Shown here one piece after another: positions 7,575 through 16,213 of a DNA stretch of 33,745 nt. The first letter of the stretch is position 1. Each line of letters begins with the position of its first letter. Position numbers and translations under genes: made by a program. Origin of the DNA: a virus. The notes below the pieces were generated by a model. That model did not search any database. It was given only the letters and a program-made list of their open reading frames with translations, and was not told where the DNA came from. Location: positions 1-33,745 of IMG/VR virus record IMGVR_UViG_3300040815_000716. The stretch is one strand, 5' to 3'.

Positions 7575-10265
7575 TTACATTCCTAAAGTGTACATCATCG
7601 GATCGTCAGCACCAGGCCCTAATGTTTTTAGATCGATTAAATACGGCTGACCATCTGGGCCGTATATTTCCAACCCTGACTTTAGCCGCAATTTATATAT
7701 CCCATCGCCAACAGTAATTAACTGAGCAGATTTTAAAACATCTATTGATACACCAAGCCCGTTTTCAGCGCCAACAGGTTTACTATTATATTTAACATAT
7801 CTACCGTCTTGATTAGGCTGATAAACTGCATACGGCACAATATCATCTGCGGTTTTCATATTGTCAAAAATAGCCTTTAAGCCGCCGTCGCTGAGAATAT
7901 TATTTGGAATGATTACTTGCCTATCATTGTATTTAACAATGCCGCCATTCTTTCCAACCTTCCCAGCAGCTAATTGCAATGCCTCTTCATACACATTTTT
8001 ATCAAGTTTTCCTCGATTTCTTTCTGTCCCGAGATATATAAACCCAGCAACTTTTTTAATATTATTAACAGCACTAACCATTGATGGCTCTAAATTTATG
8101 CCTGATAATATTTCTACTCTTTCTTCTTGTTGATCTGTATATTCAGTGTATGCTTGGTCCTTCATACCCTGTGCAATTTTTCTTCCAACTAAAGCCCTCT
8201 GAATTACATCTGGTGATGACCCTAAATCTATTAGGCCTCCAATATGCATTAATTCACCAGCTGTTTTATTAGACGCAATCTGTTTAAACACTTCTCTAGA
8301 ATCAGTGCCAAAAGTTTTAGATATTCTTTGTAAAAATGCACCTTGAACTTCAATCGGAGTGTCTGGGTCATTCAAAATTTGAGCCATAGAGTCAGCTTCA
8401 TTTTGAGTAAAATACTTTATTGGAGATCCATAATGCTCAGCTGTTGCTAATGCGGCATCCTTCCTGCGAGTTATAGATGCGCCCAAAGATTCGTCCGTTT
8501 GATCTTCAGCTGGATAAAATAATTGGTCTACTAAGTTTGCTTCAATCTCAACCCGTCCAGAATCATTTGCCCACAAAAGTGGATCGCTATTGACTCCAGA
8601 GTTAATTGCCTTTTCTCTTTCCTTTAAAATATTTTGCAATTTAATTAAACGTGCGCCTTCAGCTAAATTGTAATCAAAATCAGGACTAGAAACCCCCTCT
8701 ACAGCAGTTTGAACCGCAGTTAACTTAGCCTCTATTTCAGATAGATTATCGTCTTTAATATCTACAGCAAGATTAGTAAAAAACTTTAACTCTGCAAGAT
8801 TTTCTTTTACGTCATTTAACATTCCTGAGGGAAAGGCAGAATCTTCTTCTAAACTATTTATTGCTATATCAAGACTCTCGAAATAAGTTTGATCTATCAC
8901 TTCCCCGCTATCTACTATTTCTTGAATAGTAGACATTTGTTTTTCTATATCATCTACCATTGGCTGAAATTCAGCTTTTATAGCTTTAAGTTCTCCTGCC
9001 CTTTTTTGAAATTCTTTTTCTGCCTGCGTTAATCTAAATTTAACTACAGGAGTTGCTTGCTCATTAAAGAGCTTTTGCAAACCTTGTACTTCATTATTGA
9101 GCTCTTCTATGTTGTATTTTTTTATTTGCTTAAGATAATTTGTATTTTCCTCAAGATTTAAAAAATCTTTTTTAAGCGCATTGATTAATTCGAGGTCAAG
9201 TCCTTCCTCTTCTAAATCGTTAATTCGCTGCTCTAATGCAGTAAATTTTTCATCCGATACCACGCCACCGCTTTTAACGACAGATGCAATTTCTTCTCTC
9301 ATAGTGACGCCTATTGCATTTGCTTTAGCAGTCATAGTTTTACTATCGAAATTATATTCTTGCACTAAACTACTTAGAACTGCCTCGGCCTCTGAGGTTA
9401 AAAGTCCTCTAGATAATCCCTTACCTTTACTTCCATCAGTCTTAGAAATGTTATCTTCTAATGATTCTAAAAATTCTTTTTTCTCGGCTAGAGTCCCTCT
9501 AGATCTATAATCACCTCTAAGGCGCTCAGCATTAGCAGTCACCGTCATTGAATTAACTTTTCTAGCAACTTCCTCTGGGCTGAAATTCCCGGCCAATAAG
9601 TATGCCTCGTACCGAGCAATTTCGCCCCCCATAAAAGAGTCCCAATCGACATAAGAGCCTTTTGATAAATCTTCTATGTTTCTTCTAAATTCGCGCTCAC
9701 CCTGAATGACCTCAGCTTTTCTTTTTGCATTTTGTTTTTTCTGATACTTTTCAGAGTAATCCAAGAAAAACCCATTCTTGGCGTTTTCCATATTTAACTT
9801 AAACGACTCTGCCGCAACTGGGTCAAACAATCCCAATGACTCAGAAAATCCTTCGACAACAGCGCTTAAGTTCATATTAAGATCTGACGGATCAATGTCA
9901 TCATTTTGAGCATTGAACAAAACCGTTCCCATAGTCTGCCTAGCCAAAACTTCCATTTTTAAACTTATGGTTTCCTTAGCGGCATCGTATGCAGCACGTT
10001 CCTCAATATTAAAGCTAGACTTATCTCTTCCCTCAAAGGACTCTAAAGTCGATTGAGCATCAAGCATTCCCCTTTCAGCGCCTGCTACCTTTTTTTGCCG
10101 AGAGGCTGTTTCAAAAGCAAAATTTGAAATTTGTTGTAGCGCCGCAGCAGTTCCCGATTGAGATCTAATTATTTCTTTGTTGGCAGCAAAATCAATTGAT
10201 GGGACTCCTCTTGGCCCAGCAGTTCTTATCGGCTGATATAATAACTTTTCAAATATCTCACTCAT
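7575..10265 (-). CDS. Internal virion protein, gp15-like position (896 aa)
   Basis: A very long, mainly helical and charged protein with extensive coiled-coil-like stretches, roughly residues 140-500 (many Glu, Lys, Leu and Gln at heptad spacing). It has no signal peptide or clear membrane helix. The C-terminal 60 residues look globular (VGDGIYKLRLKSGLEIYG and a Gly/Pro-rich end). It is placed directly after the gp14-like gene and before two more giant genes, matching T7 gp15, which forms part of the ejected core and tube. Sequence similarity to T7 gp15 itself was not recognised, so the assignment is by size, composition and order. The gap to the next gene is only 4 nt. Confidence 0.7.
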   Translation of the reverse strand: MSEIFEKLLYQPIRTAGPRGVPSIDFAANKEIIRSQSGTAAALQQISNFAFETASRQKKVAGAERGMLDAQSTLESFEGRDKSSFNIEERAAYDAAKETISLKMEVLARQTMGTVLFNAQNDDIDPSDLNMNLSAVVEGFSESLGLFDPVAAESFKLNMENAKNGFFLDYSEKYQKKQNAKRKAEVIQGEREFRRNIEDLSKGSYVDWDSFMGGEIARYEAYLLAGNFSPEEVARKVNSMTVTANAERLRGDYRSRGTLAEKKEFLESLEDNISKTDGSKGKGLSRGLLTSEAEAVLSSLVQEYNFDSKTMTAKANAIGVTMREEIASVVKSGGVVSDEKFTALEQRINDLEEEGLDLELINALKKDFLNLEENTNYLKQIKKYNIEELNNEVQGLQKLFNEQATPVVKFRLTQAEKEFQKRAGELKAIKAEFQPMVDDIEKQMSTIQEIVDSGEVIDQTYFESLDIAINSLEEDSAFPSGMLNDVKENLAELKFFTNLAVDIKDDNLSEIEAKLTAVQTAVEGVSSPDFDYNLAEGARLIKLQNILKEREKAINSGVNSDPLLWANDSGRVEIEANLVDQLFYPAEDQTDESLGASITRRKDAALATAEHYGSPIKYFTQNEADSMAQILNDPDTPIEVQGAFLQRISKTFGTDSREVFKQIASNKTAGELMHIGGLIDLGSSPDVIQRALVGRKIAQGMKDQAYTEYTDQQEERVEILSGINLEPSMVSAVNNIKKVAGFIYLGTERNRGKLDKNVYEEALQLAAGKVGKNGGIVKYNDRQVIIPNNILSDGGLKAIFDNMKTADDIVPYAVYQPNQDGRYVKYNSKPVGAENGLGVSIDVLKSAQLITVGDGIYKLRLKSGLEIYGPDGQPYLIDLKTLGPGADDPMMYTLGM

Positions 10266-10277
10266 CTTTATCCGATC

Positions 10278-10826
10278 CTATCCAATACTTTGCTCAACAA
10301 TTGGCGCTGGTCTGCCAGTTCTTCGCCCAAATGGTGATGAGCTAAAAACACCTAATTCACTACCCATTTGATAAGCACTGCCAAACTGAGCTAATGCATT
10401 CATATATCCCTGCCGCTTAGCAGTAGTACCTGCAGATTGATATTGTGCAACTTGTATCAACCCTCCAGCCTCAATTAACTGTGCCTGCTCTTGACTTAAA
10501 TTTTTATTTTCTTGACTGGTATAAAAATCTGTCAAACCCTTTTCTAAATTTGCTGTAACCAAGTTATCAACAGAACCAGAAAAAGGATCAATAGACCCAG
10601 CAGCTGCCCTGGCGTTTACAGTGCCTAAATTTCTTGCCAAGTTTTTTAGCACCTCTACTCCATCTTGCCTATATTTTAATGTATCTGCTCTTTGCGATAA
10701 GGCCGCACTTCTAGCTTGTATAGCAGCCTGCTGCGCCTGCTGATTGTACATTGCTTGTTGAGCTTGACCCTGCCTTATACTGGATATACCACCAACAACT
10801 GCCGCTGCTACCGCTACATATTGCAT
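10278..10826 (-). CDS. Internal virion protein, T7 gp14-like (182 aa)
   Basis: It begins with a hydrophobic helix (QYVAVAAAVVGGISSI) followed by a Gln/Ala-rich helical region (QQAQQAAIQARSAALSQRAD). It continues with GTVNARAAAGSIDPFSGS and an end rich in small residues. This layout is the one I know for gp14-type internal virion proteins of T7-like phages, which enter the outer membrane during DNA ejection. Size is close to T7 gp14 (196 aa). It sits between the gp12-like gene (1 nt between stop and start) and the gp15-position gene. Confidence 0.82.
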   Translation of the reverse strand: MQYVAVAAAVVGGISSIRQGQAQQAMYNQQAQQAAIQARSAALSQRADTLKYRQDGVEVLKNLARNLGTVNARAAAGSIDPFSGSVDNLVTANLEKGLTDFYTSQENKNLSQEQAQLIEAGGLIQVAQYQSAGTTAKRQGYMNALAQFGSAYQMGSELGVFSSSPFGRRTGRPAPIVEQSIG

Positions 10827-10827
10827 A

Positions 10828-13200
10828 TTATTGCCCCACTGAAACTTTATAATCCAAAGCGAGAACCGTCATATCAAGCGGGACACTTTGAGTAATTGTG
10901 ATTTGACCCTCTTTATTAAAACCAAGCAAAGGGCCTACGGTTTTTATTCCAGTAAATGGAGGCACAGATGTATCTAAATTAGATTCTCCAAATTGCAAAA
11001 AAGACACTTGCTGACCATTTACTGTTAGAGCTTGAGTTTCATACAACTCAGCGTTTACCTCTAATATACGTTTTTTAAATCCCCTCATAGAACCAGATTG
11101 AATCTGGGGCTCAACAGGCATTGTTTTTATTTCAACATCAAAATTAAATCCTACCTCATAAGAGGTAACACTTGGCCTATCAAAATATATTCTAGCTGGA
11201 GAAGAAGAAAGGTCAGTTATTTCATCTGGCTGAATAGTCCCATCTAATATAACTTTAACTGTTTTATTTGCTAAATTTGGTGCTGCTACATTACTTGCCA
11301 CAGCATTTTCCTGAATTGCCATATCCAAGTGTAAAGAATCGTCAAAATATTCAACACTATAAGTAGTTGGCTTTAAAAAATCTGTGACAGCTAATCTTGT
11401 TGCATCTGTAGTAGTAAGTTCTAAATTTTCCATCCCTGGATCAAGCCTATTAATAGTAACTTGAGCACCACTCTTACCAACGCCAAATGATCCGTTACTA
11501 TCAAGCGCGTTGAATATATTTAATGCTGTTGTGCTGTCGCTACTAAAAGGCCTAAAGAAATAAGTATTTCCGCTTGGAGAGCTTGGAGGCGATGACCCAG
11601 CAGCCTCGGCTTGAAGCAAAATTGTTGTGCCATCATTTTTCTTAAATGTAACTTGAGCACCAACTGCTATATTGGCGTAGTCTGTAACAGTAATTGTTGC
11701 GCTAGTTAAAGAGCCTGTTGTTCTTTTTACTACAACAAAAATTCTATCAACATCAACACCGACAGATATAAACTCACCATCAGTTGTAAACTGCGAAGGA
11801 GCTGTTACTTCTTGCGATCTCAATAATGAAAAAACAATCATTGAGCCATCATCGCCATTAACAATCATCAGGCGATCACTCTCGTCAGTTGATGTTGCAC
11901 GTCTAATTGCCATTTCAACTGGAGTTCTAAATAGATGCCCAGAAAGCATAGATACGTTACTTGTGTTGTATGCAAGCTCTGTATCAGTAAATGCTAACTC
12001 ATTAAGAGATTTACCTTCCCGTTGAATAAAAAGAGTGCCGCTATCAACACCAACAATAGAAACATCAGGTTTCGATCCATTTCTTGTAGCAACTTTTACG
12101 ATAAAGTTTGCAGGGGTTATTGGTTCTAAATTTGCTTGAGGTACATAAAACTCGCCACCAGTAGTAAATATTTGTAAATCTCTACCGGAAAATATATCTG
12201 TTACTGAGTTAAGATTTGCAGTAGAAAGAGTAGCCTCAAGCGCAGCGTCATCCAAACCCTCGCCTTTGTCGAAATTAAAGAAATCATTAACTCTAGAAGC
12301 CCACACAGTAGATGGTAAAGATTTTGACCCAGCAAGCCAAAGCCTTCCTTCATGAAATGTAACTGCCTTTGGCCAACCCCTTGAACTAGACCAAGCCTCT
12401 TCGTACCCCCTTTCTAATTCAAAATTTGCTTTAGTTATGATGTCAGTATTAAATAATGGGACCTCTGCTACGCATTCAAGGGTATGGTTATCCACCTTTC
12501 TGACAATTCTTAAACGGCCGAAAGGAGTAACATTTATATATTGATTTTCGTAGTAAGAAGCAGCTTGAGTAAATACATTACTTTCACTAGATCCGCCACT
12601 TTTCATGGCTTCTACTTTTATATTTCCAGAAGTTGTATCAACTTTCAAATGGTCAAAACTATCAGCAGTAAGTGTACTTCCTGCTACCGTAGTTATTGTA
12701 AAAGCAAAATATGGAACATTAGTAAATGGAATAGTAGATTTTGTCCATTCATCGTGATCTGCCCCTCTAATTAATTTTAGTGGTGGTAAATCCTCATGAA
12801 CAAAAATTATAGTATCAGCTGATTGAGCAAAACGTAACTCTGGCAGTATTGCCGCTGTTAACTCAGGGATAACAACAAACTTATTTGATGTCCCATTTAT
12901 ATTTTCTACTAATACCCCATCCCTATAAACGTACAGATAACCTGGGATAATGACAAACATATAACTGTCATCAACATTAAATTCAAATGGGACAAGCCTA
13001 ACGCCATTACCAGCGGCTGGGCCTATGTTACTAACATATCTTAAGCCCTCTCTTCGCCTGGCTCCACCTTGAGGCTGAATGATTACATTTTTGGCTGTTT
13101 CTAATGCAGAATAATATTGCTTTAAATCAATCCTAGCCCTAAGTAATGGATCGATTTCTCCAACAGCAAAGTTTGTTTGCATTTGGACAATTCTACTCAT
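10828..13200 (-). CDS. Tail tubular protein B, gp12-like (790 aa)
   Basis: The start MSRIVQMQTNFAVGEIDPLL, followed by RIDLKQYYSALETAKNVIIQPQGGARRREG, is the hallmark opening of gp12/stabilisation-type nozzle proteins in podoviruses. Further in are the typical VRLVPFEFNVDDSYMFVIIPG and FHEGRLWLAGS stretches and a C-terminal beta-rich region ending with TVLALDYKVSVGQ. Its length is near that of T7 gp12 (794 aa). It overlaps the gp11-like gene start by 4 nt, consistent with the paired gp11-gp12 tail tube genes. The product forms the distal tail nozzle on which fibres sit. Confidence 0.9.
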   Translation of the reverse strand: MSRIVQMQTNFAVGEIDPLLRARIDLKQYYSALETAKNVIIQPQGGARRREGLRYVSNIGPAAGNGVRLVPFEFNVDDSYMFVIIPGYLYVYRDGVLVENINGTSNKFVVIPELTAAILPELRFAQSADTIIFVHEDLPPLKLIRGADHDEWTKSTIPFTNVPYFAFTITTVAGSTLTADSFDHLKVDTTSGNIKVEAMKSGGSSESNVFTQAASYYENQYINVTPFGRLRIVRKVDNHTLECVAEVPLFNTDIITKANFELERGYEEAWSSSRGWPKAVTFHEGRLWLAGSKSLPSTVWASRVNDFFNFDKGEGLDDAALEATLSTANLNSVTDIFSGRDLQIFTTGGEFYVPQANLEPITPANFIVKVATRNGSKPDVSIVGVDSGTLFIQREGKSLNELAFTDTELAYNTSNVSMLSGHLFRTPVEMAIRRATSTDESDRLMIVNGDDGSMIVFSLLRSQEVTAPSQFTTDGEFISVGVDVDRIFVVVKRTTGSLTSATITVTDYANIAVGAQVTFKKNDGTTILLQAEAAGSSPPSSPSGNTYFFRPFSSDSTTALNIFNALDSNGSFGVGKSGAQVTINRLDPGMENLELTTTDATRLAVTDFLKPTTYSVEYFDDSLHLDMAIQENAVASNVAAPNLANKTVKVILDGTIQPDEITDLSSSPARIYFDRPSVTSYEVGFNFDVEIKTMPVEPQIQSGSMRGFKKRILEVNAELYETQALTVNGQQVSFLQFGESNLDTSVPPFTGIKTVGPLLGFNKEGQITITQSVPLDMTVLALDYKVSVGQ

Positions 13201-13814
13201 CCTCTAACCGATATAAGACTGAAATCTTCAATCGCCTCTATTTGTTTATTTTGACCGTCTATTGATGATGCAACCCTGAAAAAACCTCCTCTCATGTTTT
13301 CTGATGGAGATCCATTGGCCAAGACTCTAAAATATTCAGCTTTTGTAATTTGATCGGTAACTGTTTCAGCTATATTCCAAGCCATAGTGTACTTTAACAG
13401 TTGCACAAAATATGTAGGCATCTCACCCTCTGGCGGAGAATATTGATAATCAACATAAACCTCTTCATAAGAACTGAGTAATTTATCGCCTAATATTTCC
13501 CATCCATATTGAATTGGCCTAGCGCCTGAAGAGCTTGAGTTGAAAACAGCTCTTACATTATTAATTCTATCCCCCGGGAGTTGATACTCATATCTAAACT
13601 CATTTATAGGGGTGTTAACTGTTCTAGTTAGTTGTATCTTTTTGTACGAAAAACTCCAGGGATACATACCTAATGTGCTATCCCTAATATCGTCATATAG
13701 ACGATCTGTAATCTGAGCGCTATCTGTCCCCTCAGAAAATGAAGAGAGAGGCGCAGCTCCCAGCATTATCAAAGCGTCTGAACAAATAGACAATTTGGTA
13801 TCACCAGATGCCAT
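13197..13814 (-). CDS. Tail tubular protein A, gp11-like adaptor (205 aa)
   Basis: The N-terminus reads MASGDTKLSICSDALIMLG followed by APLSSF and a TDRLYDDIRDSTLGMYPWSF block, a pattern I recognise from gp11/tail tubular protein A of T7-like phages. YEYQLPGDRINNVRAVF follows, also typical. Length fits (T7 gp11 is 196 aa). The product joins the portal to the gp12-like nozzle. A GAAGGAGAGG ribosome site directly precedes the ATG. It precedes and slightly overlaps the gp12-like gene. Confidence 0.9.
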   Translation of the reverse strand: MASGDTKLSICSDALIMLGAAPLSSFSEGTDSAQITDRLYDDIRDSTLGMYPWSFSYKKIQLTRTVNTPINEFRYEYQLPGDRINNVRAVFNSSSSGARPIQYGWEILGDKLLSSYEEVYVDYQYSPPEGEMPTYFVQLLKYTMAWNIAETVTDQITKAEYFRVLANGSPSENMRGGFFRVASSIDGQNKQIEAIEDFSLISVRG

Positions 13815-13830
13815 ACCTCTCCTTCAAGTT

Positions 13831-13854
13831 GGGGCAACCTATTACAGCTGCCCC
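13831..13854 (-). terminator. Short hairpin between head and tail-tube genes (possible attenuator)
   Basis: In the 53-nt gap between the 91-aa head gene and the gp11-like gene, GGGGCA (13831-13836) and TGCCCC (13849-13854) form a perfect 6-bp stem with a 12-nt loop. There is no U run after it on the minus strand, so it is not a classic terminator. It could be an RNA-stability or attenuation element following the strongly expressed capsid gene. Confidence 0.35.
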
Positions 13855-13867
13855 TGTTTGTTAAAAA

Positions 13868-14143
13868 TTAATCTGCGTCAGTTACAGCAATGGCCGTACC
13901 ATCAGACACATCAACTACACCCGAGGCATTGCTTAACACAATGACCAAACTGGCAGTTGGTGTGCTACTGTCATAGACGTAAATTAAATCTCCTACCTTA
14001 AGCAAGTCAGACGCATTATTAAAATACCCAGTGGTATTTACTGTTGCTATTGCATCTGCTGAGCTATATGACCACATTTGTGGCGCACTTCCAGCCTTGC
14101 TTTGACCGCCGATAGGCTGGAGACCAGTTTCAGAATATGCCAT
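13868..14143 (-). CDS. Small head-region structural protein (91 aa)
   Basis: Begins MAYSETGLQPIGGQSKAGSAP, an opening I recall from small proteins encoded just downstream of podovirus capsid genes. The remainder is rich in Ser, Thr, Val and Asp and beta-strand-like (DLLKVGDLIYVYD, then ASLVIVLSNASGVVDVSDG). Position directly after the major capsid gene suggests a capsid decoration or other minor head protein, but this is inference. A ribosome site (AAAGGAG) lies before the ATG in the 14-nt gap. Confidence 0.7.
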   Translation of the reverse strand: MAYSETGLQPIGGQSKAGSAPQMWSYSSADAIATVNTTGYFNNASDLLKVGDLIYVYDSSTPTASLVIVLSNASGVVDVSDGTAIAVTDAD

Positions 14144-14157
14144 AAATTAATCTCCTT

Positions 14158-14997
14158 TTAGCTTTCACGACAAGTGATTTTAGTAATACCCTCTGCATCA
14201 ATTGCAACAGATCCAGCAGAAAACATAGATGCTACCAAGAATGAAGTTTTCTCTGGGATGTAATCAACTCGACTCTGCTGGTTCATACCGATACCCAAAC
14301 CAACCGCATCTTTGTGGAATGCGTAAACGATTCGGTCACTAGAACCATCAATTGCCAAGCCGCCTTCATCACGATCGCCAAGGTTTACAAACTTAAATCC
14401 TAGGAAAGTATCAACCTCACCTTGGACTAAAGCCTTGACTGTGTTGAAGTCTGAGCTTGTGACAGAAGTTTCGGCCAGTAGCGAATCCATGTTATTAGCG
14501 TGAGCAATAATACATCGGCCTTCAGCTGGGACATTTTTAGCGTCCATAACCTTCTTAGCGGCTCGTAATTTTGCTACGTTAAGATTTGTATCCGTACCAC
14601 CAATATCGTTAGTTACTGCATTAGTGCCTGAAGCAGCAACCAATGCATCAATAACAACTTGGTCCATTCTTCGGCCAATTGCTCCAGATACAACCTGAAC
14701 CAACTCAGCACGATCTTGGAAATTAACTTTAGCCTGGTTAAAGATATCGCTGTATTCTGCTGCGATATAATCTTCCATTGTTGCAGTTACTTGGCTATAA
14801 GTTACGCTCATTGGCGTTACATCTGTTTGTGGCACTCGAATGCTTGCAGTACCCTTACCAATTTTTGGAAATTTTACAGTTGAACCCTCAACAGTTCGCT
14901 CTCGCGTCAATCCTGCCAATGCACGCTGGCCCTGGTAGGCTTGCTTAACCTCGCTGTCGAAAAGGGTTACAAATGCATTGCTGATAGATACAGCCAT
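14158..14997 (-). CDS. Major capsid protein (279 aa)
   Basis: The product looks like a HK97-fold capsid protein of the short type in this phage group. MAVSISNAFVTLFDSEVKQA and the QRALAGLTRERTVEGSTVKFPKIG block match the family's N-arm region. The SRVDYIPEKTSFLVASMFSAG segment and final GITKITCRES are likewise typical ends. It follows the scaffold gene and is followed by small head and tail-tube genes, the usual order. A strong AAAGGAGAAACAA ribosome site precedes the ATG, and a sigma70-like promoter lies about 110 nt upstream, suiting very high expression. Confidence 0.9.
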   Translation of the reverse strand: MAVSISNAFVTLFDSEVKQAYQGQRALAGLTRERTVEGSTVKFPKIGKGTASIRVPQTDVTPMSVTYSQVTATMEDYIAAEYSDIFNQAKVNFQDRAELVQVVSGAIGRRMDQVVIDALVAASGTNAVTNDIGGTDTNLNVAKLRAAKKVMDAKNVPAEGRCIIAHANNMDSLLAETSVTSSDFNTVKALVQGEVDTFLGFKFVNLGDRDEGGLAIDGSSDRIVYAFHKDAVGLGIGMNQQSRVDYIPEKTSFLVASMFSAGSVAIDAEGITKITCRES

Positions 14998-15104
14998 TTG
15001 TTTCTCCTTTAATAATTCAAATAAGGTTTAACATCGCTACGGTTGTCCATCTTGGGCCGCGTATTGCGAGGACTGGCCGAATAAACGGTTGTCAGTCAAT
15101 AATG

Positions 15105-15133
15105 AATATATAGATGATAAAATCAATATGCAA
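15105..15133 (-). promoter_or_regulatory. Sigma70-like promoter upstream of major capsid gene
   Basis: On the minus strand, TTGCAT (15128-15133) and TATATT (15105-15110) are separated by exactly 17 nt; the -10 matches consensus at 5 of 6 positions and the -35 at 3 of 6. It lies in the 155-nt gap 14998-15152, the second-longest non-coding stretch here. The same gap holds a 9-bp direct repeat ACGGTTGTC at 15039-15047 and 15085-15093, downstream of the -10 in the leader. It would drive capsid expression from host RNA polymerase. Confidence 0.5.
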
Positions 15134-15152
15134 CTATTTATTGTTTATCATG

Positions 15153-16007
15153 TTACGCATTATGTGTGTCGAATGCCTCCACAAATAAATCTTCAACCTT
15201 CTTCGTAAACACCATATCCTTGCCATATCTAGGATCAGCCACCATAGCATCAAGCTCAGCTTTATCATGTTTGCTGCCCTCTTGTATATCAATTGCAGGG
15301 ATTGGGGACTCGTTATACGATTGCCTAATCTTATTTAATGCAGTAATGAAACTAGCATTTGTAGATGCGTTAGCAATAGCTTCAGTTTCTTTATCGTTAA
15401 TAACTCCAGCTGTACTCAATTTTGTAAGCCAAGTGCTGGTCTCCGTAATGATTTTATCTGCGTTACGGCCTAACTTGCTTTTCTCTTCTTGAACGCTGGT
15501 TTGTGCAAAATCATCAGCAGCCCCAGCAGCATCAAAATACAATGAGGCAAAATCATTAAATGCTTCTTGGCTGATGCCATGTTTTTTAGCAAGATCCTTA
15601 TAACCAGCAAGCATCTCATCATCATCAGGAACATTAGCCTCGGCAAACATCTCTATAGCATATTCACCGTCTTTAGGTGCTTTATGCAATCCCTGAGACA
15701 TCTTTGTCCTGAGTTCTTTGTAATCTTTAGTTACCTTGTTGAGCTCGTTGAATGCCGCCTCAATATCTGGGCCATCATCATCAGACCAAAAGTTATCTGG
15801 AATCCAGCTCGGCCTTTCTCCCCAATCGTAAGAATCTTCTTCTGTTTTCTCCGAATCAAGATGAGGCATCGGATCAGGTTCTTTAGATTGCTCATCTTGG
15901 GCAGGTTCTTTATTAAGATTTAATAAAGTTTCTGTCTCCTGGTTATCGCTCTGCGGCTCCTGATCCTGCTCGGAGTTATCGCTCCCGGCCAGTGTTTCGT
16001 CTGTCAT
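15153..16007 (-). CDS. Capsid scaffolding protein (284 aa)
   Basis: A very acidic, Glu/Asp/Gln-rich, low-complexity N-terminal 75 residues, then a helical part, with a basic patch and short motif at the end. This is the usual make-up of T7 gp9-type scaffolds, which guide assembly and are removed. It lies between portal-side genes and the major capsid gene, as expected. Residues 63-75 (ERPSWIPDNFWSD) recall similar W-P-D-x-F-W segments seen in phage scaffolds. The start overlaps the Bbp19-like gene by 4 nt. Length is close to T7 gp9 (307 aa). Confidence 0.82.
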   Translation of the reverse strand: MTDETLAGSDNSEQDQEPQSDNQETETLLNLNKEPAQDEQSKEPDPMPHLDSEKTEEDSYDWGERPSWIPDNFWSDDDGPDIEAAFNELNKVTKDYKELRTKMSQGLHKAPKDGEYAIEMFAEANVPDDDEMLAGYKDLAKKHGISQEAFNDFASLYFDAAGAADDFAQTSVQEEKSKLGRNADKIITETSTWLTKLSTAGVINDKETEAIANASTNASFITALNKIRQSYNESPIPAIDIQEGSKHDKAELDAMVADPRYGKDMVFTKKVEDLFVEAFDTHNA

Positions 16008-16213
16008 AAGTTACGTCCTCTTTTTAAGCGCTTTTCAATATCCCTAACGATAGAATTTTGACCCTCCCTATGGAAACCATAAGAGGAATCATCGCCCGGG
16101 AACCAAGTAGGCTGTTCAATAGTAATGCTACGCAAATACTCTAAAACAGCCTGACCTTCTTTCGTGGAAAAGCAACGCACGAAAACCTTATCAATCTCTT
16201 CGGATTCATTCAC
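16004..16213 (-). CDS. Bbp19-like small head protein (69 aa)
   Basis: The pattern F-x-x-C-F-S-T-K-E-G-Q-A-V-L-E-Y-L followed by a spacer and a HREGQNSIVRDIEKRL ending fits the small family known from Bordetella phage protein Bbp19: an FxT-x-x-G-x-x-VL-x-x-L half, then a D/H-R-E-G-x-R-x-V-V half. Members are usually encoded beside the portal gene, as here. Its function is not established. It overlaps the portal gene end by 8 nt and the scaffold start by 4 nt. Confidence 0.7.
   Translation of the reverse strand: MNESEEIDKVFVRCFSTKEGQAVLEYLRSITIEQPTWFPGDDSSYGFHREGQNSIVRDIEKRLKRGRNL

Noticed and set aside
15567-15923. 118-aa plus-strand frame opposite the scaffold gene
   Set aside because: Antisense to a low-complexity acidic gene; hydrophobic composition is the expected complement.
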